Positions 1 through 12,640 of a DNA stretch of 64,000 nucleotides are shown here, in pieces (within the stretch, counting starts at the first letter, position 1; each line of letters begins with the position of its first letter). Source of the stretch: Datura wrightii (Eukaryota > Streptophyta > Magnoliopsida > Solanales > Solanaceae). The stretch is taken from NCBI GenBank assembly GCA_035772735.1, contig JASDFA010000002.1, forward strand, positions 1,798,001 to 1,862,000, in the 5' to 3' direction. The position numbers and the translations under genes were made by a program. A model generated the notes under the pieces. It saw only the letters and a list, made by a program, of their open reading frames with translations. It did not search any database and had not been told where the DNA came from.

Positions 1-272
1 CAAATACCACAGTAGTCTGTAAAGACAAATACTCATTGCATCAAGAAAAATTGAAATATATGACATCCTCTCAACTCAACTTTTACTCTCCTTACATCAG
101 GAAAAAAACAATTAAAAGAACTCAAAGCAAATCAAACCATAAAAAGGAAATCATGACAAGATTGTAAAATTTTTCCTGAGGTGGATTATTGTGCACCAAA
201 ATTACAAGTACTCAAACTTCCATCACTCAGCAGAGAATAGAAACTGAAATCTCAGGCAGGCAGCCACCTTCT
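1..272 (-). other. 3' UTR / downstream flank of the NST1-like gene
   Basis: AT-rich sequence directly downstream, on the minus strand, of the stop codon of the large gene. No supported ORF is present. It probably holds the 3' UTR, but the poly(A) site cannot be fixed from sequence alone. Confidence 0.5.
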
Positions 273-3200
273 CTATCTAACTATATCAGAAAAGGGAAAC
301 TCGATTCGATTTGCAAATGGGTTGTACTCTTCAATGGGTTCTTTCTTATTGCAGCCACTTTCACCCGCAATGTGATTGGTTGTCAAATTTGAAGATATGT
401 TCCTCACCATCCCTTCTTTTAAAGAAAAAGGATCCGGCGTGAAAGAGAAAAGAGAGAAGCCAGAATTTCTAGACTCCTCATTTTCACCAGCTCCAACAGT
501 CGTTGATTTCTCCATTGAGTGCTGTCCTACTGGAGCCATCCTTTGCACATTAGCTTCGTGATGGGGATCTTTTAACCTACCAACTGTTGAAACCTTGGCA
601 CTTTCCTTGGTATAGCTGCCATTGGTTGGAGCAACTGACTGAAAAACAGGTAAGTGACCAGGGTTAATGGGTGGAGGGATCAAATGCTGCAAGGCACCAT
701 GCGGCATGAAATGGGTATTCGCGTTTAAACCATATGAAAATGGACTAGCATATACATAATGGCTTGGATGAGGAAATGGCATGAACCCATTTGCAGGAGC
801 AGTCGCCCAAGAAGGTGGAGTTTGATAATAATAATCCATTGCAGGAGCTTGAAACCTTGGGAAGTGTGTGGCTTGATTGTGGACTGGTGGACGCAAGGAT
901 TGAGGTCGCATGCCAAGAGTCCCATTCACATTTGCACTTGTTGAAGCAACTGTGGTAGGGAAACTCCCCGCAGTAGTTGTTCCTGCAGAATTTGGTGTCA
1001 GGGAACCGACATCCTCACCTCTATCAGTGGCATTTCTTTTTCCTTGCACAACAACTTCATAGCATTCAGCAAAACCACTCTGCATAATTTCAGAAGTTTC
1101 TCTTCCTTCAGAATTTTTGCTGCAATCTTCCGAATCTGACGTCGATGATGATTCTGAATTATGAGGATTTGAAAAGGACGTAGCACTGTCTCCCTCACTA
1201 AGGCAGGATGAGCAATTATCAGAATTAGAAGAGCTGCTTTGTGATAAACCCAAAGTCCTCTGAGAGGAAGACCTCGGCATCAGACAAGAATCAACTTCAT
1301 CTTCAGCCACTTCTTTCACATAACGAAGTGATTTATCTTCTAACTGAAAACCACTTGTGCAATTGCTTTTCATTTCAGAACTAGACTTTCTTAATTCTTG
1401 TATGCCCTTTTCTTCATTTAGCTGAAGAAGACTGGATACTCCCAAATTATTAGAAATAGAAGGCTCAGGATGCTTATCTATTCCAGTGCTCTCAATCTGG
1501 AAAGTTGAAGATCTCAAGGTAACATCAGAGTCAGAGCTGCTCCGTGGATATTTCTTTCGCAATTCCATTGGTTCCCATACCTTCTTAGTAACAGATGTAT
1601 CTCTGCTGGACAGATTATTACGTATAGCCATTTTGCTTTTGGGTCTTGCACAATTTTCACGCACATATTCAACCTGATTATATTTGGTTCCATAGTAGGG
1701 CTTGGAGATATCTGATTCGCAACCTAACTTATTCACAGGTTTGTTGTTCCCCATTCCTCTGCCCATGTTTGGGTACAACTTAGCTCTGTCGTCAATATGT
1801 TGGTTACAGCTGCAAGCTGAAGAGTCATATCGGTCATACATCCTGATATTGGAACAATTTAACTTCTCAGCAAACTTGGAGGCACCATCTTTCATGCTGA
1901 ATTTTGCAGCATTACTTCTTAATTGCTTATTTGACCTGTTGATACTCCTTGAAGCTTCAAAGTTATCACAGCGATGTCTTGGCTCATATTTGCTTGCCGC
2001 ACCTCCACTGCCAGAAACAACAGCAAACCGCCGTCCATCAAACCATTTCAGGCTTGAATCTGGTTCGAATTCTTTTCGAAATTTCAACCTCCCAGAATGT
2101 CTCACATGGTCAGTTGCAAATGAGCCATTCCCCTCATTCATATCGAATTCCTCAAAATAATCATCGGAGTGCATTTGCATACTTGGGTGATTATATCCAT
2201 CCAAAAGTAGATCATCTTCATCATCGGGGGATAAAGGGCTGGATAAATTAACTTCACCAGCTTCACTTACCGAGTCTGTATAGCTCAACAGATTAGATTC
2301 CTCATCAGCATTAGGTGATGATTCCTCCTTTGCAACATCATCAGGGGCAAAATTACTTTGGTTTGAATCACAACTTCTCTTCTCTCTATCCTTTTCTTTT
2401 TCTCTTAATCTCTCCTTCCTCCGCAGCTTCTTTTCCTTTTCTTTTATCCTCCTCCTCTCCCTGCGCTCTTCTTCTTCACGTTTTTCCTTCTCTTCTTCCT
2501 CGAGAAGTTTCATCTGAACAGATTATCAAAGATTTAGAAATATACCTCTGAAAATTGGAAATTGCATTAATAATCTCACAAAAAATAGAACTTCCTACAC
2601 CAGAATTATAACTGCTAATACCTGTTTTTCTAAAGTAATAATCTCCTTGCAGGCAACATGAATGCGCTCCTCCAGCAACTTCAACGCGAGACATACAAAT
2701 ATGCTATGTGCATTTTGCCGTGCAGTTCCTTCTCTAAAAGCTTTTTCAACCTGCAAATAGTTTGTGTCAAAACACTTTCAAGCACCACAATGACCCAAAA
2801 ATGAAATCCAATTGTCTAAGAAAGTCTCAGTCCAAGAAATGGAGACCTCAACTTTCCAAGGCAGCTTCATTTAATTGTAGAGCTTATCCCCATCACAAAG
2901 GAATGAAGAACCAGACTTGCAAAGGCAACCGTAGGATATTAAAAAGATAAAGCTACTACAATATATTGTTTAGGTATCCCAAAGAAAAACAGAAATTGGC
3001 TTTCCCAAGTTATTAACTGAATTAAGCAGAGTAAAATATAAAATCCCAGACAAACTTACACACAATGCACCCCTTAGGAGCCGTTTGGTTGGGAAACAAC
3101 TAATACCGGGATAACTAAACCCGGGTTTTGTTATCCCGGGTTGGTTGGGAAACAACTAATCCCGGGTTTAGTTATCCCAGAAATGGTATCCCACCCTCAA

Positions 3201-6200
3201 TGAGGGATAAGAAATAAATAGTCTCGGGATTAATTTTTGGATGAGTTTATCCTGCATTAGGTTGGGATAAAATCTCGGGATAACTTATCCCACCTATGAG
3301 GATAACATCCCCGGTATAACTAAACCCGAATAAGTTATCCCAACCAAACGTGGGATAAACCCATCCAAAAATTAATCCCGGGACTCCTTATCCCTCAATG
3401 AGGGTGGGAGAACAATCCCGGGATAACTAAACCAGAGATTAGTTATCCTGGGATAACTTGTTTCCCAAACAAATGACTCCTTACTCTCCTCAAACCCTCT
3501 GTAAGTGATTCCGTGGGCAAAAATAAATTAGACTACTACCCAGTCACGAGTTTTCATAGAACAGCCGACCTCTACATTAAGAGGTAACAGCCAAACCTCT
3601 ACTTAAAGAGGTAACAGCCAACCTCTACATAAAGAGTCATGTAGGTATATAATAGAATTTACTTCTATTACATAACTAGGCAGCAGCCAAACCTCTACTT
3701 AAAGAGGTAACAGCCAACCTCTACATAAAGAGTCATGTAGGTATATAATAGAATTTACTTCTATTACATAACTAGGCAGCAGCCAAACCTCTACTTAAAG
3801 AGGTAACAGCCAACCTCTACTTAAAGAGTCATGTAGGTATATAATAGAATTTACTTCTATTACTTAACTAGGCAGCACACTGGCAAAAAGGCTAGTGAGG
3901 AAGGAAGTAGCTGGGATTCCAAGCAAAGCAGAGACTATAAACCTCTCTATTGCTTAAGAGGCATTCAGCAAAGCAAAAACAGTATTTTATTAATAGTACC
4001 CAAGTAAATAAGTTGAAGAGTAAAAAGGATGAAAGTAGAGCCGCTCTGAGAGCAGCTTGACAGCCGACTAAGACACCTGATTAATGACAACAGAAGCAAA
4101 GGAGAGACTTGCCTGCTCCTTAAAAATTACAGTTGCAGCATCAAGAAGAAATTCCCGAGCAAGTTCAGGACTCTTGGCATGTTTTTGAGGGCGAGAGCAT
4201 TCACCATCCAATTCATTTCCATCCTTGTCCATGGAATCCTCATCCTGAAAAGAAAACATCGAGCAACATCCATAAGGTGAGAATTTCTGACATAATGAAT
4301 ATCATAGCATCCAAGGTAGCAATTATAGACAATCACAGTGGAGACAGAGGCATGGTTAATAAGCCTAACAAACTTGACAACCTCTTCTTCTTCAGCCTCT
4401 TCAGCATGCTCAAAGAACCTCCTAATGCTTTCCCCTCTTGTTATTGTAACAAAACCATCCCCAACCACAAGCCTGCAATGTACACATTGTTGCCCCTTCA
4501 ATGCATGTGCTTTCACAGAAAGTTCAGTACATCTACCATCCAGTTTCCATGCCCGTAGAGTGATATAGCAGGCATTGAAACCGCTCAAGTCTAGACCACT
4601 GACTTGTACTCTTCCACTCAAGCCAACATTTTCATAGTCCAATATATCACATTTTCCTTCTCCAGTTCCAACTGCCCACTCAAAGTGATGATATGTCCCA
4701 AAGGTATCCATGAACGCCTGATGCCAATCAGCTACAATTGTGTCATGAGAAACCTGAACACAAGAGAGTAAAATGGCATTAATCTTGGTGCATATAACAG
4801 CTGTTTTCACTTTATCAGCACTAAGCTCCAGGGGTAGTAGCATTTTTTGATCGGTAGCATTAGTGTCTTAGGTCTTCCTGTCATTTATTGCTCTCCTTTA
4901 ATTCCACATTTGGTGGGTAGCTGTGGGGTGGTGTAGTGGAAGGGAAAGTTGCAGCCAGTACAATATGCAGAAGAGACTATTGACCATATTGGAAACAATT
5001 TACTAATAATCCATGAACCAAAAAATTTGAGGGATAGAAGAAAAAGCTAAAATTAGTTATAAATAAAATTAAAACAGTTAAGATATTATAAGATATGCAT
5101 GCAAAAATGAAATTGGACACAAATTTAGCTTGCTTCCGATTCATACTTTGCACACCACATGAATAATGAAAGAGTTGAACTGAGAATTGATCACACCTCA
5201 TACTGGAATGCCGCATCAGCAACACAAAACCAACTACTGCAATGAGGTTCTCTGCGGATGCGTTTCAATTCCTTCAGCTCCTTGAATTCACGGATAACAT
5301 TCCTTCTACAATCTCTACAAAACCTCTTGCTATCAAACCTGTGACAAGAATAAACTGACAGTAAGTTAATCATCAGATGGAATTGCCTTGAAGTGCATTT
5401 AGAGATATTAGAACAGATTCATTCATAAATTCAGCAGCAAGGAAACCAAACAACAACCTGCAAACTGGATATTAACTTTGTTAACACAGAGCAGGCAAAA
5501 TAAAAAGATGGCATGTGTAGATTTTTACTAGATCATAATACCACATCACATCCTGAACTTTGTGTGAACTTCAACTTCCAGCATAGTAAAAGGTAGAAAG
5601 AATGCTCATACCATTATGATATTAAGTCCCTTAAAGAATACACTGTCTGTGATTAAAAAGGCAAACATTTAGATGATGCTTCAGGTCAGAAACAGAAACA
5701 GTTTAGCTCTTCCACCTTACGCCATTACTCTAGCAGGCTTCCAGACCATGCCAACCCAACTATTTGAACCATGACAATGAAGTCCAAAGAAACTTATTTC
5801 CCCAACAATTGGACCACATTATATCTACAAACTTTTTCCACAACTCTTCATTGGCAATAGTAAGATGCCAATAGTTTCATCACAACATAAAAATTATCTT
5901 AACCATTCTTGAAACCCAAATTGCTACAAACATCCACTTACCAAACACCTACAGTGTCTAAAAAGATCAACTGGCAATACACAGCACTTATGACTTGATA
6001 GATTCCTGAAACCTTCACAGAACCTCATGTATGATGTCATTAATCCTCCAAACCACAAAACATAGACAGAGAGAAGGCAAGGTATCTGGTACCATTGAAC
6101 TTTATACTAAAATTGAACCCATGGGCCATGGCAGATTAGTATATCAGGCTCATGAAAATTGAAGATCAGGACATTTACCCAAAGGCATCAAGCTAATGAC

Positions 6201-8578
6201 AGATTATTTAGCTGCCAAATGCGTATATGCCCAAACTTGGGACACTGGGAAAATGATTAAAGAAGACAAGTGCTAAACGGTATAAACCCGGAAACCATCT
6301 GATCTACAGACCATCGTTCTTCATAGGATGAGACTTCAAAAATAATTGAACCCCTCAATTAAACTTGCAATCCCAGAGTTAACTACAATTGCCAGTTCAG
6401 GGCATCTAATGTTTAAATTATATTAAATGGACAACACAAACAGAGGGGATAATAGTAAGTTGCTAACGGAGAGCAAGCTGAACAAAGGGCGTTATACGCA
6501 CCGGTACATGAGCCTTTCAATAAAGTCCTCTTCCTTCATTTTCAGAAGAGACTGTCGTGTCTCTTCCCCCAGGGCAGTCCAGAAGTCTACCAATGTGTCT
6601 ACAGAGAGTCTGGTAGTATGAAGAGCACATGTTTCTCTTGTTCCATGCCCTCTGCCATAAGTTGCCATCCCTTGGCTTATCCAACCCCTAGCACCTCCAC
6701 CACAAGCATCGGGATAAAGCAGTTCTCTCTCTCGTTCCCTCGCACGTGAACTGTCAAACACCTGATTCAAATGGAAGGTCAGAAAACGAATGATGAAACG
6801 AAGGAAAAGATATTTATGACCCAAAAAGTTACATTTTGAAGTCCCTTCAGGGATTTGGTATATAGATAACAATCCAACAAGGTGAGCATCCCATCTCGTG
6901 TTGTGGTTAGACCTCCCCAAGGATGGACAGATGGATCTTGAACATCATACTCAGATCCTGTTGTTGCACGCAATTCTCCATCACATTGATCCTTCAAGAT
7001 CCCTACTCTGCCCCGAGGACGGTGAGCACCTGCATCCTCATGCTGCAAAGACTTTCCATACATGACAATTTGGAAAAAACCTTCAAGCAGTAATCCATTG
7101 CATCTAGAACAGTACATGTTCTTACGAGCTTGCTCAAAGAGGGTTTGTTTATCAATCCTTAGAAGCTTCTGCCGAGCTTGTGGTGATAGCTCACTCCAGA
7201 ACTACAATACAACCAAAAAGCCTTTAACATTTACTAGTTATTATGACCAAACGAAATTCCTGTTTGATATTAAAGCAAGCAAAACTAAAGTAAAACAAAA
7301 ATCAAGACATGCCAAAAAAGGAAGTATAAAGTTTAAGGTAACCAAGTTTTATTCCTTTAATAACCGATAAATCCACTGCGAGTCATGAGTTAACTGACCC
7401 AACTCTAATTGTTCTCACATGTTCAAAACTCACGAATGTATTGACCATCCCTCTACTCTACTCCACTTATATACCAGCTTTGTGTCAACAGCAAGGCTCA
7501 AACTCGTGACGTGCGCTCAATCCACACATCTCAGGCTGCATCCTTACCACTAAACCAAAACCATGGGGGCTTAAGGTAACCAACCTATCCCAACAAAATG
7601 CTACATAGCACTTGATTCATATATGAGCATCTCTCTAAATGTGCCAGTGTTGCATCCTGACTAATCTCACTTTGAATTATAACGACTATTTGAGCGCGGA
7701 TCCACTAGAACTAATCAAGTAAGAACGCGAGAGAAACAAGATAGGTTCGCAAGACGTTATTAGTGTGACTCATAGTTATCAATGTTAAAGAATATTTTCA
7801 AGTGAAAACTACACCTATTGCAGATTGGCATGTAATCAACAGTAGTTTCATGAAAGCTTTGTCTGATACAGATACAGTGTAATATACTAATGTTATCCCA
7901 AATTATTGAAAATAATTAATTCAAAGAACCCCCTATCTTTTTCATTGCGTCCAAATTATATAACAGTGTCATTCTTTCCATTTTGGGACATTTAAAATTT
8001 GTTTAAAGCTGTTTCATTTTTACACAACTTTCACATTTCATTAAACAATTCAAATTTAACCCACTAATGTTATCTCTTCTCTACCAAACTAACCTTTTAG
8101 CTACTACTACTATAATATTTTCTTCAACTACACAAAATGCACTATATAAATCAAATAACATCATAACTCCATGTCCAATCGAAAGCTAGCAACAACCAGC
8201 AGCTCATTAATATGTAAACCTACTAACAAACAAGCAGCTAGCTAACTAGCTTGACAGCATTTAGTGAAAATTGCACAGTCAATCAAAAAACCATCTGCAT
8301 ATCACTTGGAACTCCAGGAAACAATTAATTTCTCAAAAGCTTCAAACAGAACTAAAATTCACTAATCAAAACTCAGGGAAAAACAATAAATTCAATAAAT
8401 ATATTTACAAGTTACCAATAAGAACCAATCCAATTACTACCTTCTGAAGCTGATTGTAGCTAATATCCTCACGGTGCTTTGACCAAAACCCATCACTCGA
8501 AATCGATTTACTAGAAGCATGAAACGCCGCCGTTTCATTGGTATATTGCTCATCATTTCTCTGCGCTAACCCTGGCAT
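273..8578 (-). CDS. Stress response NST1-like protein, 8 exons, 1260 aa
   Basis: Eight coding exons in 5' to 3' order: 8441-8578, 6833-7201, 6502-6761, 5197-5338, 4382-4753, 4113-4244, 2622-2750, 273-2513. All phases join to one 1260-residue frame. The start is the ATG at 8578 (MPGLAQRND); an in-frame ATG at 8590 adds four residues and is less likely. Visible regions: an N-terminal globular part with a CSRCNG motif (about residue 75), a Cys-rich RFCRDCRRN motif near 260, an acidic EEAEEEE patch ending about 427, a long Glu/Lys/Arg coiled coil from about 515 to 560, then a Ser/Asn-rich tail turning Pro/Met/Gly-rich near the C-terminus. Plant proteins of this layout are called NST1-like because of the charged coiled coil; real orthology to fungal NST1 and any molecular function are unproven. 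Seven introns; intron 6 (2751-4112) begins with GC. Confidence 0.88.
3077..3480. mobile_element. Tourist-like MITE in intron 6
   Basis: A 404-bp near-palindromic element. The left end (GGAGCCGTTTGGTTGGGAAA) and the reverse complement of the right end (GGAGTCATTTGTTTGGGAAA) are imperfect terminal inverted repeats. TTA flanks both sides (3074-3076 and 3481-3483), the target duplication of PIF/Harbinger-type MITEs. The interior holds many inverted copies of TTATCCCGGG-like motifs. There is no coding capacity. It lies in an intron of the minus-strand NST1-like gene. Confidence 0.8.
3588..3875. repeat. Tandem repeat, 3 copies of a 96-bp unit
   Basis: Three copies begin at 3588, 3684 and 3780, with only a few differences between them. 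Each unit contains two CAGCCAA-CCTCTAC submotifs followed by GTAGGTATATAATAGAATTTAC. A degenerate partial unit precedes them at about 3561. The array is inside intron 6 of the NST1-like gene, just beside the Tourist-like MITE. Confidence 0.9.
7346..7570 (-). mobile_element. tRNA-derived SINE in intron 1 of the NST1-like gene
   Basis: Read on the minus strand, the element starts with a tRNA-like head: an A-box-like TGGTTTAGTGGTAAGG, then, after a spacer, a B-box-like GAGTTTGAGCC. It ends in an A-rich tail. A perfect 13-bp duplication, TTAAGGTAACCAA, flanks it at 7333-7345 and 7571-7583, typical of LINE-machinery insertion. Length is 225 bp. It is in the same orientation as the host gene. The family is probably one of the Solanaceae SolS SINEs, but I cannot assign which. 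Confidence 0.82.
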
Positions 8579-9142
8579 TTTGCTTCTCAATCTCTTATCG
8601 ATTCAACTTTCACCTTTCTATCTACCCATCCCTCTCCTCAAATCTCCACCGTTTCCGATTCGATTCAGAAAAACTGACACACAATTCTGACCGAAATCCT
8701 ATTAATCAATTCACCAAAATTACAACCAAATAAGCAATCGATTTCTCCCCCCAATAATCATAGATCGAAATTTATATATGTTTTACCGATAAATACATAT
8801 AAATCTAAAGTTTAATCATATCAATCCGATTAAAAGCTTGTAAACATCGGATTGAAAGTATACTGAGAATCTAACAGTGAAATTCGATTACGACGGATCG
8901 AAGAAAATCGAGAATTTAGATGGAAAGAAGGAAAAAAGGGGAAATGGAGGATAGAGGTTTTCGCTGATGAGATTTGGTGCAATGTGTATCTGTATTTATG
9001 TACGTACAAATTTTGCAGAGAGAGAAGATTTTAGGGAGCTTTTGAGATGGGGGAGAAATCAACACCTTGGCTTTTGCAGGGGTTAAATTTGCAAATTTCG
9101 AAGCTTTATTGTTTGATGGCAAAATGTCCAAAATAAAATTAT
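8579..9142 (-). promoter_or_regulatory. 5' UTR and promoter region of the NST1-like gene
   Basis: Gene-free stretch upstream of the ATG at 8578. It is less AT-rich than the flank beyond 9143. The start of transcription is not resolvable, and no clear TATA box was recognised. The MULE-like element begins at its far edge. Confidence 0.4.
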
Positions 9143-10116
9143 AGGAAAAGGCACAACTACCCCTTTTAACCTATGATTGAATTTTCTACAATATATTTTA
9201 TTTTATGAAGATTTTATTATTTTTTAAATTATTTTAAAATATAATAAATATATTCTTCGATGTTGAGATAGCACAGAAAGTGCGCTCACTCTCTTGAAAG
9301 CAAGTGAGAGGCTAAAATAAAACTAAAAAACTAATCAACATAGATACGTGTCCCTTTTTAATTAGACACTTTATAATTAACTAGTATACATAATATTAAT
9401 ATTGAAATTTATATATTTTTAATTATTTTTTATTTATTTGTGAAATATTTATTTCCCTCCTCAATTATTTACCTTTTTTTCTGATTCATTTATTTATTTT
9501 ATTTTCACTTGTAATTAATTTGTATATATTCCGAAATAATATAATATTTATGATATAGTGTTATTTTCATTTAAAGACTGTCGAGTATAATTTATATCAA
9601 TTTTTCTTTCAATAGTACTAATATCAAAATATAATTATAGAGGACCTTATGTAAATTTTTATATATTTTTTTACGCCTTATTATTCATTTGATGGAATTT
9701 TTTAGTTGTATCCTATTAAAAAAACATCATAAACTTAATGTATTTTGATTTTTGAAATATTTTTAACAGTTGTTTGAAACTAACTTATTTTAAATACAAG
9801 ACATAAGAATTAAATTTCAAATCAAATCAAAAGAAAAGACAAAGAAAATAAGAAGAATAAAGAAAAACAATAGAAAAAGAAAAAAGGCATAAGATGAGAA
9901 CAAAAAAATTTAAAAAAAAATATTAAACGAAATATACATGTGGCGGCGCGTGTATATCACTGCAACTAGCTTATTTGAATTGTGGCTTCACATCAGCACA
10001 TAAGGTGCAAAAAGATAAGAAAACAAAGTTTAGGGGGATAATAGGAACCCCCGTAAAAATAAAATGTGTCGCTGAAAATTCTGTCACAGGTTGAGGGGGT
10101 ACTTATGCCTTTTTCC
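9143..10116. mobile_element. MULE-like non-autonomous transposon
   Basis: Long imperfect terminal inverted repeats of about 45 bp: the left end begins AGGAAAAGGCACAACTACCC, and the right end read in reverse begins GGAAAAAGGCATAAGTACCC. A perfect 9-bp direct repeat, TAAAATTAT, lies at 9134-9142 and 10117-10125. Long TIRs plus a 9-bp duplication are the Mutator hallmark; if the TIR is taken as starting AGG on both sides the duplication is 8 bp, which would fit hAT. No transposase ORF is present in its 974 bp. Confidence 0.72.
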
Positions 10117-12183
10117 TAAAATTATTATCATACAAATTTATCCATTTATATAAGAAAAAATTATCTTCTGTTATATTTTAATACGGTCTAATAATTATTT
10201 TTTTTACTAACAAAATTTTATAATGTGTTAAATGAATACCGTATATCTATATATTTCAGAAAAGAAAAAGGTTAAACGAACTCATTTACTTTTGATTATG
10301 ATTAAAGAGAAAATTTGACGTACACGTCTATTGTAAGTCTTAAATTAATTAAAATATTTTTATTCTTTTTTTCATTTTCAGTCTATAAGTTTGAAATTAA
10401 CGCAATTAACCTAATCGATTAAGAAGGAGATTAATTATTGACAATAAATTGATGTTCTTGCTACTTAGCCATTCATATAGGTGATTTTATTTTCAACAAG
10501 ATTGGTGTTGATTAGCAAGTACAGGTTGACGAACGATCAAGAAGAAGGTTTATTATGAGTGTAGCCTAAGTAGTTAATCCAATAGTGATTTTTATATTGT
10601 CCGAATAATTAATTGTGCTATATAAAGCATAATAACAGGTAATTTTGAATTATGGTGATTCAATTAAATAACTTTTGTTTTAACGTTTTCAACTGGGAAA
10701 TGAATCTTATCCTAAGTGAATGACCTTTTATGTCAGCGTCCAGTTAAGTATAAGAATAAATATAAAAACTATTTGTTAATGGTAAGAGTATAAATATTAT
10801 GTAGCATGACAAATGATAAATTAAAATACTTAATATAGTAAATGAATTATTTGATGATTTTTCTTAAATTTATTAGATATCTATTTAATTATTACCTTTC
10901 ACCATCAATAACAACAACAAAAAAAAATTATGGCTATTGAAACTTCGATCACCAATCCTAATGTGATCGCAAACTATAATCGAACTTGCAATATCAAGAT
11001 TAAAATATTTAATTTTGTAATTTTAATTATATTAAATAAAATATACGTATTTAAAATTATATGAAAAATATTAAAAATCACAAAATTTATAATTTATAAT
11101 TGAAAATGTCTGAAAACTTTTGAAATGAAATTTATTGACTAGCAAAAAAATTACTATTTATGAATTTGTTTCATGAACTTGCAATCATGTGATAATTACA
11201 AGAGAAAATTTTCAAAATAATCCTTCATCTTTGATTTTAGATTCAAATCACCACTCCTTGTTTTACATGGAGCACAAATAACCATTCATATTTAAAGTAT
11301 TAGCATTTTAGTCTCCTTTTTAACCTTTATTAATTATTTAACGACTAGATCTTGGAATTCACATGAAAAATATTCCCCCAACTCCATCTCTAAAATCCAC
11401 ATCATGTCTCATAAGTATTTTTTGTGAATATTATTCTTATTCGGGATGATTTTAATGTTTAATCGACAACTTTAAAATAATATATATATATATTAGTTTT
11501 TGGACACGTGGTTCACACGTATATATCCACATTAAATAATTAAATATAGAGTTGTGATAAGTGTAAATTTAAAATGATTGAAGTGGTATTTTGATTATCT
11601 TAGTTTACTAATCACGCTTTGATGATGATTTAGTATAAAGCGTGAGAAGGTCACCAAAATAAAATAAAAATAATTTTTTTGAACATTTATGCATAAAAGT
11701 GCAAGAGTAAATAGAATATAAGTTATTGTGATGGGCATAAATATAAGCCACGCGTCAAGAGTAAATTTAATCTGCGGATTTGAGGCTGCTTCTATCAAGT
11801 TTATGGACATTTCATACAAACCCAAAATGCAAACAACAACAAAATAATAAGGTAAATCAGAAAATATTTAAAAAACTATCAAAAAGAAGAAGAAAGATTG
11901 CAACAGTTTCATATTACCTATTAAAAGATGTAGAGTATGATTATGACACAAAGATATATATTTTTTATATTGAGTATGCTTACAGATCTTCATTAGAGGA
12001 TTGTATATAAATACTATTTTAACCGATAGAAGCTTACAAAATGAAACAATTGAAAGGTGAAAAAGTAGTATATTAAATAATAATTAAAAAAAATATAAAA
12101 GTGTAACCTACGATAATTAATAGCAGGTGAAACAATCCTCTTGATTTACTCGGTTCAATGAATGACTTTATTCATTTCTTTTG

Positions 12184-12186
<3 letters not shown>

Positions 12187-12228
<42 letters not shown>
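12187..12228. repeat. (AT)n microsatellite
   Basis: Uninterrupted AT dinucleotide run of about 21 units. Confidence 0.95.
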
Positions 12229-12230
<2 letters not shown>

Positions 12231-12337
12231 AATAAAAATATTAGATATTTAATTTGATGGTAAAATATTACTATTTAAATTTACTAAGGGGCATAATGGT
12301 AATTCAACTTTTAGAATAAGGCCTTTCTACTTTTAGT

Positions 12338-12440
12338 ATAATATGATTATTATTATTTATTATTATCATTATTATCATTATTATTTATTTCTTATTTATT
12401 ATTTATATTTATTTATTATTTATATTTTATATTTATTTAT
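12338..12440. repeat. TTA/TTTA-rich low-complexity tract
   Basis: Imperfect runs of ATT, ATTATC and ATTTATT units over about 100 bp. Confidence 0.85.
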
Positions 12441-12593
12441 TTTAATTTTTTACTTTTTGACTTTCCGCTTATATAGTAATAAATATATAAATATAGTATG
12501 ATATGATAAAATATTAATAGTTAATTATATATTAATTAAATTTTAATTTAATAAAAAAATAAAATAGTAATCTAACTTTCAATTTAGTCCCTT

Positions 12594-12594
<1 letters not shown>

Positions 12595-12639
<45 letters not shown>
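12595..12639. repeat. (AT)n microsatellite
   Basis: Uninterrupted AT dinucleotide run of about 22 units. Confidence 0.95.

Positions 12640-12640
<1 letters not shown>

Noticed and set aside
1702..2251. Plus-strand ORFs over the last NST1-like exon (1702-2160, 1949-2251)
   Set aside because: Shadow frames of the long minus-strand exon.
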